A DNA stretch of 64,000 bases, taken from an uncultured Lachnoclostridium sp. (GTDB lineage Bacteria > Bacillota > Clostridia > Lachnospirales > Lachnospiraceae). A program made the translations under genes and the position numbers. The stretch lies in the NCBI GenBank assembly GCA_946415315.1, contig CAMKRZ010000009.1, positions 24,846 through 88,845 of the forward strand, written 5' to 3'. The notes below the pieces were generated by a model, which was given only the letters and a program-made list of their open reading frames with translations, was not told where the DNA came from and did not search any database. Below are positions 28,587 to 37,843 of the stretch, one piece after another (the stretch's first letter is position 1; each line of letters starts with the position of its first letter).

Positions 28587-31436
28587 TTACTTGAACACAT
28601 CCTTATACATCGCAAAGGTGCGGTCATCCGCGCTGACAAAGATTACCTTGATGCCGTACTCGGGATGTCTGCGCATCCAGCCCTGCACCGTCCGGCTCGC
28701 GACACGCGTTGCCTCGCGGAGAGGATATCCGTAGTAGCCCGTCGAGATCGGCGGGAACGCGATGGAGTGGATATCGTACTTCATCGCCAGGTTCAGGCAG
28801 TTCTCGTAGCACATGGTCAGGTAGACCGGATCCGTCTCGTCGCCGGAATAGCGCGGGCCGACCGTATGAATGACAAACTGTGCCTTCAGGCGATATCCGC
28901 CGGAAATCTTCGCGCGTCCCACATCGCAGCCCTTGAGTGCCGCGCACTCGCGCAACAGCTCGGGACCTGCCGCCTTCATGATGGAATTGTCGATCCCGTT
29001 TCCGCCCATCAGCGTCGTGTTGGTCGCATTGACTACACAATCGCAATCAACAGTGGCGATATTGCCGTGCTTGATGACGATCTCGCTTCGGATCTCGTCG
29101 CGATACGTAAGCGGTCTCTGCTGGACAGGCTCCGCACGAGGAATAAACTGCGTCTTCGGTGCCGGAGGCTCCGGAAAATCCTCTTCCTCTTCCTCGTCAG
29201 CATCCTCGTCTTCTTCGTCCTCGTCCTCGTCTTCCTCTTCGTCCTCGTCCTCATCGTCAGACTCTTCGAACTCTTCGTCCTCATCCTCCGATTCGTCTTC
29301 GTCGGACTCGTCATATTCATCGTCGGGCTCGGTTTCTTCCTGCTCGGTTTCCGCGTCCTCCGCATTTTCCGTTGTTTCGGAAAATTCTCCGTTCGACGAA
29401 GCTTCTGCCGTCTCCTCGGCTGCTGTCTGTGCAGCCTCCTCGGTCTCAGCCGCTTCATCGACAGCCTCCTTGGCAGGCTCTTCCGGCACCACAGGTTTCA
29501 CAAACTCCGTGTACCACGGTTTCTTCTCCGGCTCGGCCTTCTGCTCAGGCTGCTCCGTCTCCGCGGACTCCTTCGCCGGTTCTGTTTCCTCGACCGGTGT
29601 GGTCTCCTCTGCCGTGGCAACTTCCTTCACCGGCTCGGCCTCTACTGCCGGCGCGGTCTCCTCTGCCGTGGCAACTTCCTCCACCGGTTCGGCTTTCGCA
29701 ACCGTCGCAATCTCCTCTGCCGTGGCAACTTCCTTCACCGCCTCGGTTTCCGCAACCGATGCGGTCTCCGTAACGGTCTCTTCCGCCGGTTCGCTTTCTG
29801 CTGCCGGCGTGAACTCCGTTGCCGCCGCGGGCTCTTCCGCCGCTGTTTCCTCTACGGTTTCCGCTTCCTCCGCCGCTTTTCCGTCGGCAGCTTCCACCGT
29901 GTACTCGAGCGTCTCCGGTTCCACCTTCGCCGGTTCTGCAACCGTGTACGAAGGTTCCTCCTCTTCCGTCTCGAGCTCGACCACAACCTCATCCGGCATG
30001 GTGCCGGTCACAATCTCATACGGCACGCTCTCGACCACGATTTCCTCGGGAGCCTGCTCTTCCACGGTCTCGTCCGCGCTCTTCGGCTCGGGCTTCCCGG
30101 ACGATGCTTCCCCGTCGGACTCCTGCGTCTCGTCCTCCATGTCGCGGATCACGCTCCACATGTCGCCCGCGCGCATTCCCTCGGAAAAACCTGCCCCGAA
30201 CAGCGTCGTGGCTTCCTCGCCTTCCTCCGGCACATACTCCTGCACGTCGCCGGACGGACTGCTGCTTGAAACGACAACATACGTATCCGGGGAAGACGTC
30301 CGTCCCGGATCCTGCGTGCCGACAAGCCGATTGCGGTTGTCCCTGCGCGCAACATCCACGATGATGTGCGTTTCCTCGTACTGTTCCTGCGCAGCAGTTC
30401 CCTCGGAAGCAGCTTCGCCCGGAAGTTCCGTATCGGCCGCGGGGATCGTCTCGCTCGAGGCGTCCGCCGCGCTCTCAACCTGCGCGAGCAGCGAGGCCGG
30501 ATTGCGAAGGCCGCCGCGGTAGCGCATGAGATCGAAAATATCCTGTTTCATCTCGAAGAAGCCCGCGATGGGCAGCCCGGCGCTCTGTCCGCTCCGGAAC
30601 ATCCACTCGAGTTCCTCAAAGGTGTAGTTTGCCACGCTGAGATCTTCGTACGAGCGACTGCGGCGAAGGTTGAAGAAAACCTCCTCCATCCATGTCGCAG
30701 TGATCTCGGAGAGGTACGGAAGCATGCACGCTTCGTAAATGGGCATGTTCCAGACGGTGGATTCCGACGAATCTTCATTTTCCGAAGATGTCTCGTTCAC
30801 GGCTTCGCTTGTGCCGGCGGCTTCCTCAAGCTCGCGGCGGATGCGCTCCGCCTTGTCGGAATCATTGCGCCGCGAAACGCGGATCGGCTGCGGCGCGCGG
30901 AGATCGACGGCATCGACATACTGCGTCACCGAAGCACCCGCGACCGAGCACCAGGAGCGCAGATCCTCGCGCACACGCATGAGCGTGCGTCCGAGCTGAT
31001 TGCGACCCTTCCACTCTTTCGGTTCGCCGCTTCGCGCATCCTCGATGTCCAGACCGATGCCCCAGACGAGATCTCTCGGCGCGCACTCCGCAAGCAGCGT
31101 GCTTCCCGTGCCGAGCAGGTTGTACAGAAGCTCCGGGTTCTGCTGGAATTTGGCGCGGATGCCGCGGCGCATGATCTGCACGCGGATTGTCTTCCACAAC
31201 ACGTCGTTGTAGTGCGCTACGCTGCGGCCGAGCTTCTTGATCTCCGGAAGGTCCGTCGATGCCATGATCTTGTCCGCAATTTCCAGGTCCCCAAAGGTCA
31301 GTGCCTTCTGGAACATCATGTACTGTTCCACCGAATGATACGTGCGCCCCGCGTACGTAAAATCCGAAATATACCAGTTGCTGAGATACCCGTACTCCCC
31401 GTCCGGATCGTAAAACCGGATGACCCTTTTTTCCAT
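28587..31436 (-). CDS. NADAR - acidic linker - macro domain fusion protein
   Basis: 949 residues from the ATG at 31436 (SD AAGGAGG). The first 160 residues form a NADAR/YbiA domain: FYDPDGEYGYLSNWYISDF, YHSVEQYMMFQKAL, WGIGLDIEDA and GRNQLGRTLMRVREDL. A helical segment follows (about 220-310: WMEEVFFNLRRSRSYEDL). Then comes a roughly 450-residue disordered linker of Ala/Glu/Val/Thr repeats ending in an Asp/Glu-only stretch. The C-terminal 145 residues are a MacroD-like macro domain (VVNATNTTLMGGNGIDNSIM, HTVGP, PPISTGYYGYP). Both end domains are ADP-ribose processing folds: NADAR removes ADP-ribose from guanine, and macro domains hydrolyse ADP-ribose from protein or thymidine. No DarT-like transferase is nearby. 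Confidence 0.9.
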   Translation of the reverse strand: MEKRVIRFYDPDGEYGYLSNWYISDFTYAGRTYHSVEQYMMFQKALTFGDLEIADKIMASTDLPEIKKLGRSVAHYNDVLWKTIRVQIMRRGIRAKFQQNPELLYNLLGTGSTLLAECAPRDLVWGIGLDIEDARSGEPKEWKGRNQLGRTLMRVREDLRSWCSVAGASVTQYVDAVDLRAPQPIRVSRRNDSDKAERIRRELEEAAGTSEAVNETSSENEDSSESTVWNMPIYEACMLPYLSEITATWMEEVFFNLRRSRSYEDLSVANYTFEELEWMFRSGQSAGLPIAGFFEMKQDIFDLMRYRGGLRNPASLLAQVESAADASSETIPAADTELPGEAASEGTAAQEQYEETHIIVDVARRDNRNRLVGTQDPGRTSSPDTYVVVSSSSPSGDVQEYVPEEGEEATTLFGAGFSEGMRAGDMWSVIRDMEDETQESDGEASSGKPEPKSADETVEEQAPEEIVVESVPYEIVTGTMPDEVVVELETEEEEPSYTVAEPAKVEPETLEYTVEAADGKAAEEAETVEETAAEEPAAATEFTPAAESEPAEETVTETASVAETEAVKEVATAEEIATVAKAEPVEEVATAEETAPAVEAEPVKEVATAEETTPVEETEPAKESAETEQPEQKAEPEKKPWYTEFVKPVVPEEPAKEAVDEAAETEEAAQTAAEETAEASSNGEFSETTENAEDAETEQEETEPDDEYDESDEDESEDEDEEFEESDDEDEDEEEDEDEDEEDEDADEEEEEDFPEPPAPKTQFIPRAEPVQQRPLTYRDEIRSEIVIKHGNIATVDCDCVVNATNTTLMGGNGIDNSIMKAAGPELLRECAALKGCDVGRAKISGGYRLKAQFVIHTVGPRYSGDETDPVYLTMCYENCLNLAMKYDIHSIAFPPISTGYYGYPLREATRVASRTVQGWMRRHPEYGIKVIFVSADDRTFAMYKDVFK

Positions 31437-31572
31437 ACTCTCCTCCTTATCGTTGTCGAAACTGCGCTGTTTCGCAACGCCTCCGTGCACACAGCGCTAC
31501 CTGCAACCCCAATGCGGCGCCGATGTGCCTTTCTGTCATTGTACCGCACGACGGGGTACTTCGCAAGTAAAA

Positions 31573-31598
31573 AAACGGCATCACCTGCGTGACGCCGT
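31573..31598 (-). terminator. Intrinsic terminator of the 239-residue membrane-protein gene
   Basis: Minus strand AACGGCGTCAC / GTGATGCCGTT (one wobble) followed by TTTTTTTAC, 41 bases after the stop. Confidence 0.85.
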
Positions 31599-31639
31599 TG
31601 AACTGTCGTGTTATATTACGTTCCGATCCGGTATTTCCC

Positions 31640-32359
31640 TCAGGCGACCTTCTCCGAACACGCAAGTATCGCCTTTTCCGCCTTGTCGTAATACACGCTC
31701 TTGAAGATCGCTTCCAGAAATCCGAGCGTCAGTACGATCGATATCCACGGGAAGAAGATCGCAAAGAGCAGAGCCGCAATCTGAATCCCGACGGCAATAT
31801 ACCCGCTTTTCGCGGAAAATTTAGTCCCGTTTTCCGTGCACAGCGCACGGATGTGCCGGTCAAGAACGATCACGGCAAAGAGCCGGAAAACGCTCGCAAA
31901 CCAAAAGAGCTGCACAAGGACAATCCAGATCTGTGAATCTGCATACGTAGCCACACACACAGCGAACGTGATCAGTCTGGCTGCAAGATCCGCCATCATA
32001 AAATAACTCATCCTGCGAAAAACATCCGCGCTTTTCGCTGCAGTCCTCAACACTGCATATTCCGCAAAGCAGAACAAAAATGCCAGAATCCCGGCTGCAC
32101 CGATCACAAACAGGAATACAAATGCCCTCGCAGCACCTACAAGCATAACTGCGATAATCTCCTCGCCTTCCACTTCGATCGACCAGTTGAGCATTCCGTC
32201 CCAGACACTGCATTTGCTGAAATCCGCAGTGAAATAATTATCGACTACGTTAATCCAGAGAAAAATCATAAAAATGCCCCACACTAAAACCTGGATCTTC
32301 TTCGTCTTCTTCAAACTGCCGAGTGTTTTGCAATAAACCTCATGCTCTTCCAAACTCAT
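31640..32359 (-). CDS. Hypothetical multi-pass membrane protein
   Basis: 239 residues with about five hydrophobic segments: VLVWGIFMIFLWINVV, FVFLFVIGAAGILAFLFCF, LITFAVCVATYA, ILVQLFWFASVFRLFAVI and IAALLFAIFFPWISIVLTL. No catalytic motif and no family I can name. SD GGAGGGGG before the ATG. It starts 21 bases after the thioesterase gene, so they are probably co-transcribed. Confidence 0.7.
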   Translation of the reverse strand: MSLEEHEVYCKTLGSLKKTKKIQVLVWGIFMIFLWINVVDNYFTADFSKCSVWDGMLNWSIEVEGEEIIAVMLVGAARAFVFLFVIGAAGILAFLFCFAEYAVLRTAAKSADVFRRMSYFMMADLAARLITFAVCVATYADSQIWIVLVQLFWFASVFRLFAVIVLDRHIRALCTENGTKFSAKSGYIAVGIQIAALLFAIFFPWISIVLTLGFLEAIFKSVYYDKAEKAILACSEKVA

Positions 32360-32380
32360 CTTTACCCCCTCCCCGAAACG

Positions 32381-33085
32381 TCATGACAATTCCACCACGC
32401 AGGCCGGTTCATCGGTGTTGAGCGATATCACGGTCCGCGCTTCATCCACACACACCTGTGGCGTGATCGTATCGCCCGGGCGCGCCTGCTTCTTGTACTC
32501 CACGCGAAGTTCCGTAATCTCCGCGTCCCTCGGAGCATAGCTCATCGCCAGATGTACGAACTGCCCGTTGTTCACATGCCCGTTGTTGTCAAGCATGTAT
32601 TCCTGTACCGGAACGGGATCATGTGCTGTTCCGCCCTCCGGCACCGCGATCTTGCGCCCCTTTGCTTCAAACAGCGGCCCGTCGCCGAGCTCGTAGCGTG
32701 CCAGGATATCCTCCGGGATCTTCGTCATGCGCATATTGGCCATGTCCATCAACGCCCACTTCGCATCCGCCTCCGCCAGCACTTCGCCTTCCGGTGTCTT
32801 CATGTAAACGGCACGGTTTCCGAGCATTCCGCGGAACTGATACGGATACGTTCCCACGATGATGCGCTCCTCCAGCTCGGGGAGCCTTCGGATCCTCACA
32901 TCCCACGAGATCAGGAACCACGCGAGCGAACGCGCCTTGAGCACCTTCGTCCCGACGCCGAGCGACTCGCTCTGTTCGATCGCGGCATCCTGAAAATAAT
33001 CGATCAGCGCGGGGATCGAGAGCTTCAGCTCTCCGTCCACCCTGCTGTACCGAATTGTATCGCAGTACTCAAAAACAGCCCCCAT
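32381..33085 (-). CDS. Acyl-ACP thioesterase (FatA/TesE-like)
   Basis: 234 residues, double-hotdog type. The N-terminal half holds YSRVDGELKLSIPALIDYFQDAAIEQSESLGVG and WFLISWDVRIRRLPELEE; the second hotdog contains YMLDNNGHVNNGQFVHLA, where the conserved Asn-x-His-x-Asn-Asn catalytic region lies. It releases free fatty acids from acyl carrier protein. SD AAGGGAG. A terminator separates it from the acyl-CoA synthetase upstream, so any link to that gene is metabolic rather than strictly operonic. Confidence 0.88.
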   Translation of the reverse strand: MGAVFEYCDTIRYSRVDGELKLSIPALIDYFQDAAIEQSESLGVGTKVLKARSLAWFLISWDVRIRRLPELEERIIVGTYPYQFRGMLGNRAVYMKTPEGEVLAEADAKWALMDMANMRMTKIPEDILARYELGDGPLFEAKGRKIAVPEGGTAHDPVPVQEYMLDNNGHVNNGQFVHLAMSYAPRDAEITELRVEYKKQARPGDTITPQVCVDEARTVISLNTDEPACVVELS

Positions 33086-33131
33086 TTTTCCGACTCCCTT
33101 CGCTCGGCGGTGCCGCGCTCATTTTCGAAAA

Positions 33132-33158
33132 ATGCTCCCGGCTCATCACCGGGAGCAT
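33132..33158 (-). terminator. Intrinsic terminator after the acyl-CoA synthetase gene
   Basis: Minus strand ATGCTCCCGG / CCGGGAGCAT, loop of 7, followed by TTTTTCG. Confidence 0.8.
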
Positions 33159-33232
33159 CCATTCTGTGTCTCATACGATCTCGCCGGACAGTCAAATGCC
33201 CGCAGGCTCATCCACGGACTGTTGCGGTCCTG

Positions 33233-34915
33233 TTATTTCCGCGCGTCCCCGACGCTCTTCAGTTCGTCCTCGTGGCGGATCTGCGCGCGCTTGATCTTGC
33301 CCCCTAACGTCTTCGGCAGCTCGTCGACAAACTCGACGATACGCGGGTACTTGTACGGAGCGGTCATCTTCTTCACGTGGTTCTGAAGCTCCTTGATGAG
33401 CTCGTCGGACGGCGTGTAGCCCTTCGCGAGCACGACGGTCGCCTTGACCACCTGGCCGCGGATCGGGTCCGGAGCCGCGGTGATCGCGCACTCTACGACT
33501 GCCGGATGCGCAACGAGCGCGCTCTCGACCTCGAACGGTCCGATGCGGTAACCGGAGCATTTGATAACGTCGTCGTGACGGCCGACGAAGCGGCAGTAAC
33601 CGTTGTTGTCGCGCCATGCAACGTCCTTGAGGTTGTAATTGCCGCCGGCAAATGCCTCGTCCGTCTGCTCTTTGTTCTTATAGTATCCGATGAACAATCC
33701 GATCGGATGGTTGTCGATGACGTCGCAGATCGTGATCTCGCCCTCGGCGCCGACCTCAACCTCCTGCCCGTCCATCATCAGCTTGATATCGTAGATCGGC
33801 GAAGGCTTGCCCATCGCGCCCGGGATCGGCTCAAACCACGGAAAATCAGCGAACAGTACCGTGCCCTCGGTCTGCCCGAAGCCGGTGTGGATCTTGCCGC
33901 CCGTGAGCGCCAGCCAGCGGTCGTACACGTCCGCGTTCAAAGGCTCGCCCGCCGTCGCAAAATTCTGAATGCTCGAGAGGTCGTAGCTCGCCACATCCTC
34001 CTGGAGCATGAAACGATACATCGTCGGCGGCGCGCAGAACGTCGTCAGCTTGTACTTCGCCATCATTTCCAGAAGCTTCGCAGGCTTGAACTTGATCATA
34101 TCGTACGCGAAGATCGTCGCTCCGCAGATCCACTGGCCGTAGATCTTGCCCCAGCCGAACTTCGCCCAGCCGGAGTCGGAGACGCTCATGTGGAGCTTGC
34201 CCTCCTGCACCTGCTGCCAGTACTTCGCGGTCACAATGTGTCCGAGCGGATGGTGATAATTGTGCGTTACCATCTTCGGCATACCCGTCGTCCCCGACGT
34301 AAAATAAATCTGCATGATGTCGGTGCCCTTCGTGCGGTCATCGCCCGTCGGGCGCTCCAGCACGTCGGAGCACTTCTCCATCTCCGCGTTGAAATCGATC
34401 CAACCCTCTCGCTGAACGTTGTCAACAACCGCAAGGTATTGTACGCCCGGCATCTCCGGCTTCGCCATCTCCATCTGGGACATGACATACTCGTCATCGA
34501 CGCATACGAACATTTTCACATCGGCCGCGTTGGCGCGGTACACGATGTCCTTCTTCGTGAGCTGCAGCGTTCCCGGGATAATGATGATCCCGAGTTTGAT
34601 CAGCGCCGTCGCGCAAACCCAGTACTCCCAGCGTCTGCGAAGGATCAGCATCACGACATCGCCGCGCTTCAGTCCGAGAGATGTGAAGAAGTTTGCTGCC
34701 TTGTTCGACAGTCTGCTCATCTCCGCGAACGTGAACGACTTCTCAAGTCCCGTGTCGTCACACCACAAAAGCGCTCTGAGGTCGGGCTTTTCCTCGGCCC
34801 ATCCATCCACGATGTCCCAGCCGAAGTTGAAGTACTCCGGCGCATTTACCTTGTAATTCTTCTTGAAATCCTCGTACGAATCAAACTCGATGCGAGGAAG
34901 ATACCGCTCTAACAT
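33233..34915 (-). CDS. AMP-forming acyl-CoA synthetase (medium-chain type)
   Basis: 560 residues. It activates a carboxylic acid with ATP to an acyl adenylate, then the CoA thioester. ATP-binding motif YFTSGTTGMPKMVTHNY (about residue 207), GFGQTEGTVL, YNLKDVAWRDNNGYCRFVGRHDDVIK and the C-terminal catalytic lysine in LPKTLGGKIKRAQIR. It resembles the ACSM/medium-chain branch in length and motifs; the substrate is not certain. It lies directly downstream of the XRE-cupin regulator (70-base gap), which probably senses a related ligand and controls it. Confidence 0.92.
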   Translation of the reverse strand: MLERYLPRIEFDSYEDFKKNYKVNAPEYFNFGWDIVDGWAEEKPDLRALLWCDDTGLEKSFTFAEMSRLSNKAANFFTSLGLKRGDVVMLILRRRWEYWVCATALIKLGIIIIPGTLQLTKKDIVYRANAADVKMFVCVDDEYVMSQMEMAKPEMPGVQYLAVVDNVQREGWIDFNAEMEKCSDVLERPTGDDRTKGTDIMQIYFTSGTTGMPKMVTHNYHHPLGHIVTAKYWQQVQEGKLHMSVSDSGWAKFGWGKIYGQWICGATIFAYDMIKFKPAKLLEMMAKYKLTTFCAPPTMYRFMLQEDVASYDLSSIQNFATAGEPLNADVYDRWLALTGGKIHTGFGQTEGTVLFADFPWFEPIPGAMGKPSPIYDIKLMMDGQEVEVGAEGEITICDVIDNHPIGLFIGYYKNKEQTDEAFAGGNYNLKDVAWRDNNGYCRFVGRHDDVIKCSGYRIGPFEVESALVAHPAVVECAITAAPDPIRGQVVKATVVLAKGYTPSDELIKELQNHVKKMTAPYKYPRIVEFVDELPKTLGGKIKRAQIRHEDELKSVGDARK

Positions 34916-34985
34916 GCTTTCTGTCCTTGCCTTTGTATTCTTTCATCGTGCGGCGCACCGCTTCGCGCGTCTCAGCCGTTCGCGG

Positions 34986-35534
34986 TCACTCCGCGATCAT
35001 CGTCAAAAACGTGCCCGGCTCCGAACCGTAGCAGCGCTGCCCGTGCGGGTACGTCGGGTTAAAGTATATGCTGTCGCCCTCGTGCAGAATGATCTCCTGA
35101 TCGTCGAACACGACAACGATGCTGCCCTTGACAACAAAGTTGAACTCCTCGCCGTTGTGCGTCACAAGATCCGCCGGCTTGTCCGACGGATCGAGCGTCA
35201 CGAGGAACGGCTGCATGATCTTCTTCGTAAAATGGTACGCAAGGTTCTGGAACGTGTATCCCGGATACCGGTCCGCCAGCTGTCCCTGCCCGGAGCGCAC
35301 GACCTGGTACGTCCGCAGCTTGCCGCTGACGCCCGTCATGATCTCCGAAAAATCCACGCCGAATTTACGCGAGATCGAGTAGATCACGCTGATCGGCACA
35401 TCCGCCGCGCTCTCTTCATATCGTTTATACGTCTCCGGATCGATCCGCAGTTCATTCGCCAGTTCCTCCTGCGTGTAACCGCAGACCTCGCGAAGTTCCC
35501 GGATTCTCGAAGCCAGTTCCTTCAGTTCATCCAT
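34986..35534 (-). CDS. XRE-family regulator with C-terminal cupin
   Basis: 182 residues from the ATG at 35534 (SD GGAGGTG); the frame is open far upstream only by chance. The N-terminal HTH_3 is ASRIRELREVCGYTQEELAN...YKRYEESAADVP. The C-terminal cupin_2 contains THNGEEFNFVVKGSIVVV and LHEGDSIYFNPTYPHGQRC. Such regulators bind a small ligand in the cupin barrel. The strong promoter upstream overlaps an inverted repeat, a likely auto-operator. Confidence 0.92.
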   Translation of the reverse strand: MDELKELASRIRELREVCGYTQEELANELRIDPETYKRYEESAADVPISVIYSISRKFGVDFSEIMTGVSGKLRTYQVVRSGQGQLADRYPGYTFQNLAYHFTKKIMQPFLVTLDPSDKPADLVTHNGEEFNFVVKGSIVVVFDDQEIILHEGDSIYFNPTYPHGQRCYGSEPGTFLTMIAE

Positions 35535-35567
35535 ATGCCACCTCCAGTTCCGCCGAAAACAAGGCAG

Positions 35568-35614
35568 ACAATGCGCAGTATGCACATTGTAGCCCTTCCC
35601 CCGCAAAATGTCAA
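35568..35614 (-). promoter_or_regulatory. Promoter and inverted-repeat operator of the XRE-cupin gene
   Basis: Minus strand -35 TTGACA (35614-35609), 17-base spacer, -10 TACAAT (35591-35586). An inverted repeat ACAATGTGC-ATACT-GCGCATTGT (35590-35568, one mismatch) begins inside the -10. A related half-site CAATGTGCGTA occurs in the divergent promoter. Confidence 0.75.
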
Positions 35615-35645
35615 CGCTTAGCGGGATATCATTTCCGAATAAGGA

Positions 35646-35675
35646 TTGCATTTTCCGACGCAATGTGCGTATAAT
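35646..35675 (+). promoter_or_regulatory. Promoter of the divergent lipoprotein gene
   Basis: -35 TTGCAT (35646-35651), 18-base spacer, -10 TATAAT (35670-35675). The spacer contains both a CATTTTCCG 9-mer (35649-35657) and CAATGTGCGTA (35661-35671), which resembles the operator half-site of the XRE-cupin gene. Confidence 0.65.
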
Positions 35676-35762
35676 ACACTTCGCAGGTTGTTCGGCAGGA
35701 CGCCGATAAACACGCGCTGCGCGCATTGGATCGTCAATGCCGCTGTAAGGAGGAATTACGGA

Positions 35763-37367
35763 ATGAAGCGAAAACTGAATATTATCCTTTTGTTTATTAT
35801 GCTTGTTTTTGTGCTTGCCGCATGCGGCGATGAGAAGCCGGACGAGCGGGAGTCCCAGAAGAAGACCTCCCCGACTGTCACGCCCACGGAAGCTGTGGCA
35901 ACACCAACCGCGGAGGCAACGCCTACCACCGAACCGACGCAGGAACCTACTCCTACCGCCGAGCCTACGCAGGAACCTACTCCTACGGTCGAGCCGACTC
36001 AGGAGCCCACCCCTACCGTTGAGCCGACTCAGGAACCTACTCCTACCGTTGAGCCGACTCAGGAACCTACTCCTACCGTTGAGCCGACTCAGGAACCCAC
36101 TCCTACCATTGAACCGACTCAGGAGCCTACGCCTACGGCTGAACTGACTCAGGAGCCCACTCCTACGGTTGAGCCGACGCCGGCAGCCACCGCAACACCG
36201 ACTCCGACCGAGGCGCCGAAGCTTCCCGCTGTGGCCGCAACCGCCGGCCCCGCGTATGTGATCGGTGAGACGACCTGGTACTACTATCTGATGGATGATT
36301 CCGATCCGAACCAGGGCATCCACCTGAACCTGGTTTACATCGCGGACCCCGGCTACGAAGCACTTGCGCGCTCCGTACAGGGAATGACCAACTATACCAC
36401 CACGGATGTGTACCTGTCTTACACGGCCAGCGCGAGCGGAACGTCGGGCAAGGAGGAAAGCGAGATCCTGCGACATTTTCTGAAGAGCGATCTGGAGATC
36501 GGCCGCGCGGACTCCCTGGTGTTCAGCACCGCAACACGGTTCAACGGTTACACGACCTCTACGGGAACCCTCGAATACGTCTACACGTACAACTACGACA
36601 CCAAGACCGGCGAAATGCTTTCGCTGGATCAGATGGTGACGGATCTCGATGCTCTGTACAATGCCATCACGGAGGTTGCGGACAAAGAGTTCCGGGAGCA
36701 GGGAGTTATCAAAGACGACTCCTGGAAAGAGATTTTCCGAAAGAGATTTTTCGCCGGAACAGTCAAATGGCTGGCGGTGGATGAAGGCCTGGATTTTATG
36801 CTGGATTCATTCAATTATACTTCCGTCACCCCCGGTCTGCTGACCCTGCATATCCGCGTCGTCGATTATCCCGACCTCTTCAAGCCCGAGTGGGTCGGCG
36901 CCTACGACGGTTCCCTCAAGCGGACGTTCGACTTCTCCTCCTTCGGAACAAAGACCTACAAGGCCATTGTCCCCGATCTGGTCAAAGGTATCCGGACTCT
37001 GACCTGGGACGAGATTGCCGATATGTTGACGAAAGCCGGCGTTACCTACGAAGGAATGAATGCGAAGGAGGCGGCAAAATACGAGCAGGACGCGGAGCTG
37101 ATATTCTTCGATCCTGACGACGGAAAATCCTACCGCCTGGCGTTCTGGCCTTTTGACAAGGATCCCGTCGACCGGCTGGAGGGCATCTACTTCCGATTCG
37201 GTGTAAACGTCTACATTGACAATGCATACGGTACCCGGACCGAACCTCGCTATATCATGGTCGATCCCTGGCTCCAGGATGACTTTGAACAGGTGTTCGC
37301 CGTGAGCTTCGCAAGCGAAGAGGAGCTGCGCGCTGCCGTGTACGGCGCGATCGATAACTACCGTTAA
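35763..37367 (+). CDS. Lipoprotein with decapeptide-repeat linker and DUF3298-like C-terminal region
   Basis: 534 residues from the ATG at 35763 (SD AGGAGG). Lipobox LAAC (Cys21). The linker contains eight units of EPTQEPTPT plus a variable residue (35931-36170). The globular part includes YTYNYDTKTGEMLSLDQMVTDLDALYN, like the DUF3298 strand-turn of RsiV homologues. No catalytic motif. Transcribed divergently from the XRE-cupin regulator. A small membrane-protein gene follows after 14 bases. Confidence 0.82.
   Translation: MKRKLNIILLFIMLVFVLAACGDEKPDERESQKKTSPTVTPTEAVATPTAEATPTTEPTQEPTPTAEPTQEPTPTVEPTQEPTPTVEPTQEPTPTVEPTQEPTPTVEPTQEPTPTIEPTQEPTPTAELTQEPTPTVEPTPAATATPTPTEAPKLPAVAATAGPAYVIGETTWYYYLMDDSDPNQGIHLNLVYIADPGYEALARSVQGMTNYTTTDVYLSYTASASGTSGKEESEILRHFLKSDLEIGRADSLVFSTATRFNGYTTSTGTLEYVYTYNYDTKTGEMLSLDQMVTDLDALYNAITEVADKEFREQGVIKDDSWKEIFRKRFFAGTVKWLAVDEGLDFMLDSFNYTSVTPGLLTLHIRVVDYPDLFKPEWVGAYDGSLKRTFDFSSFGTKTYKAIVPDLVKGIRTLTWDEIADMLTKAGVTYEGMNAKEAAKYEQDAELIFFDPDDGKSYRLAFWPFDKDPVDRLEGIYFRFGVNVYIDNAYGTRTEPRYIMVDPWLQDDFEQVFAVSFASEEELRAAVYGAIDNYR
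35931..36170 (+). repeat. 30-bp coding tandem repeat, eight units
   Basis: Eight in-frame 30-bp units encode EPTQEPTPT[A/V/I]. The units differ mainly at third positions, and the most alike lie in the middle, as expected for an array that grows and shrinks by slippage or recombination. Confidence 0.9.
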
Positions 37368-37381
37368 CAAGGAGGCCTGTC

Positions 37382-37723
37382 ATGCCGTTCTTTCGTGAAC
37401 TACCCGCAAAACTGATCCTGCAGCTGCATCTTCTGCTCGGTTTTCTCACCGGCTGGTTCTTCATCCAGGGATTCAAGCTGCTGTTCGGAATGTGTACTCT
37501 CGGCGGTGTCCCGCTGACCAGTCTGTTCTTCCGCGTCTGCGGTGTTCAGCTTGCATTCCTGCAGTTCATCATCGTCTGGCTCGTCGACAAGCGGGTGTGG
37601 GAGCGTAAGCACGTACCTATGAAGAGGACGCCCGCCAACGCCCGCGAGATCGGTCTTTTGTTCGCCTCCATCGGGCTTTACGCGGTCGGAGCTGCCATCA
37701 TCAACCTGATCCGGTTGCTGTAA
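37382..37723 (+). CDS. Small membrane protein, 113 residues
   Basis: 113 residues with three hydrophobic segments (ILQLHLLLGFLTGWFFI, LAFLQFIIVWLV, IGLLFASIGLYAVGAAIINLI). SD AGGAGG 6-7 bases before the ATG, 14 bases after the lipoprotein stop, so co-transcribed. No family recognised. Confidence 0.7.
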   Translation: MPFFRELPAKLILQLHLLLGFLTGWFFIQGFKLLFGMCTLGGVPLTSLFFRVCGVQLAFLQFIIVWLVDKRVWERKHVPMKRTPANAREIGLLFASIGLYAVGAAIINLIRLL

Positions 37724-37773
37724 CCGTCGACCGTTTCTCCTCTCATTTTTCGAAGAATAAACATGAAAATGCC

Positions 37774-37798
37774 CGCCTCAGCCGAGACGGGCATTCGT
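37774..37798. terminator. Bidirectional intrinsic terminator
   Basis: ATGCCCG-CCTC / GAG-CGGGCAT stem with T-rich tails on both strands (TCGTTGTTTTTTTT on plus, TTTTCATG on minus). It sits between the convergent small membrane gene and the 1379-residue gene. Confidence 0.8.
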
Positions 37799-37843
37799 TG
37801 TTTTTTTTCTGTCAGCGATCTGCGCGGCGTCCGCCGCATTCCG

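Noticed and set aside
35931..36170. CRISPR-like or regulatory repeat inside the lipoprotein gene
   Set aside because: The 30-bp period is in frame and encodes EPTQEPTPT units; it is a coding linker.
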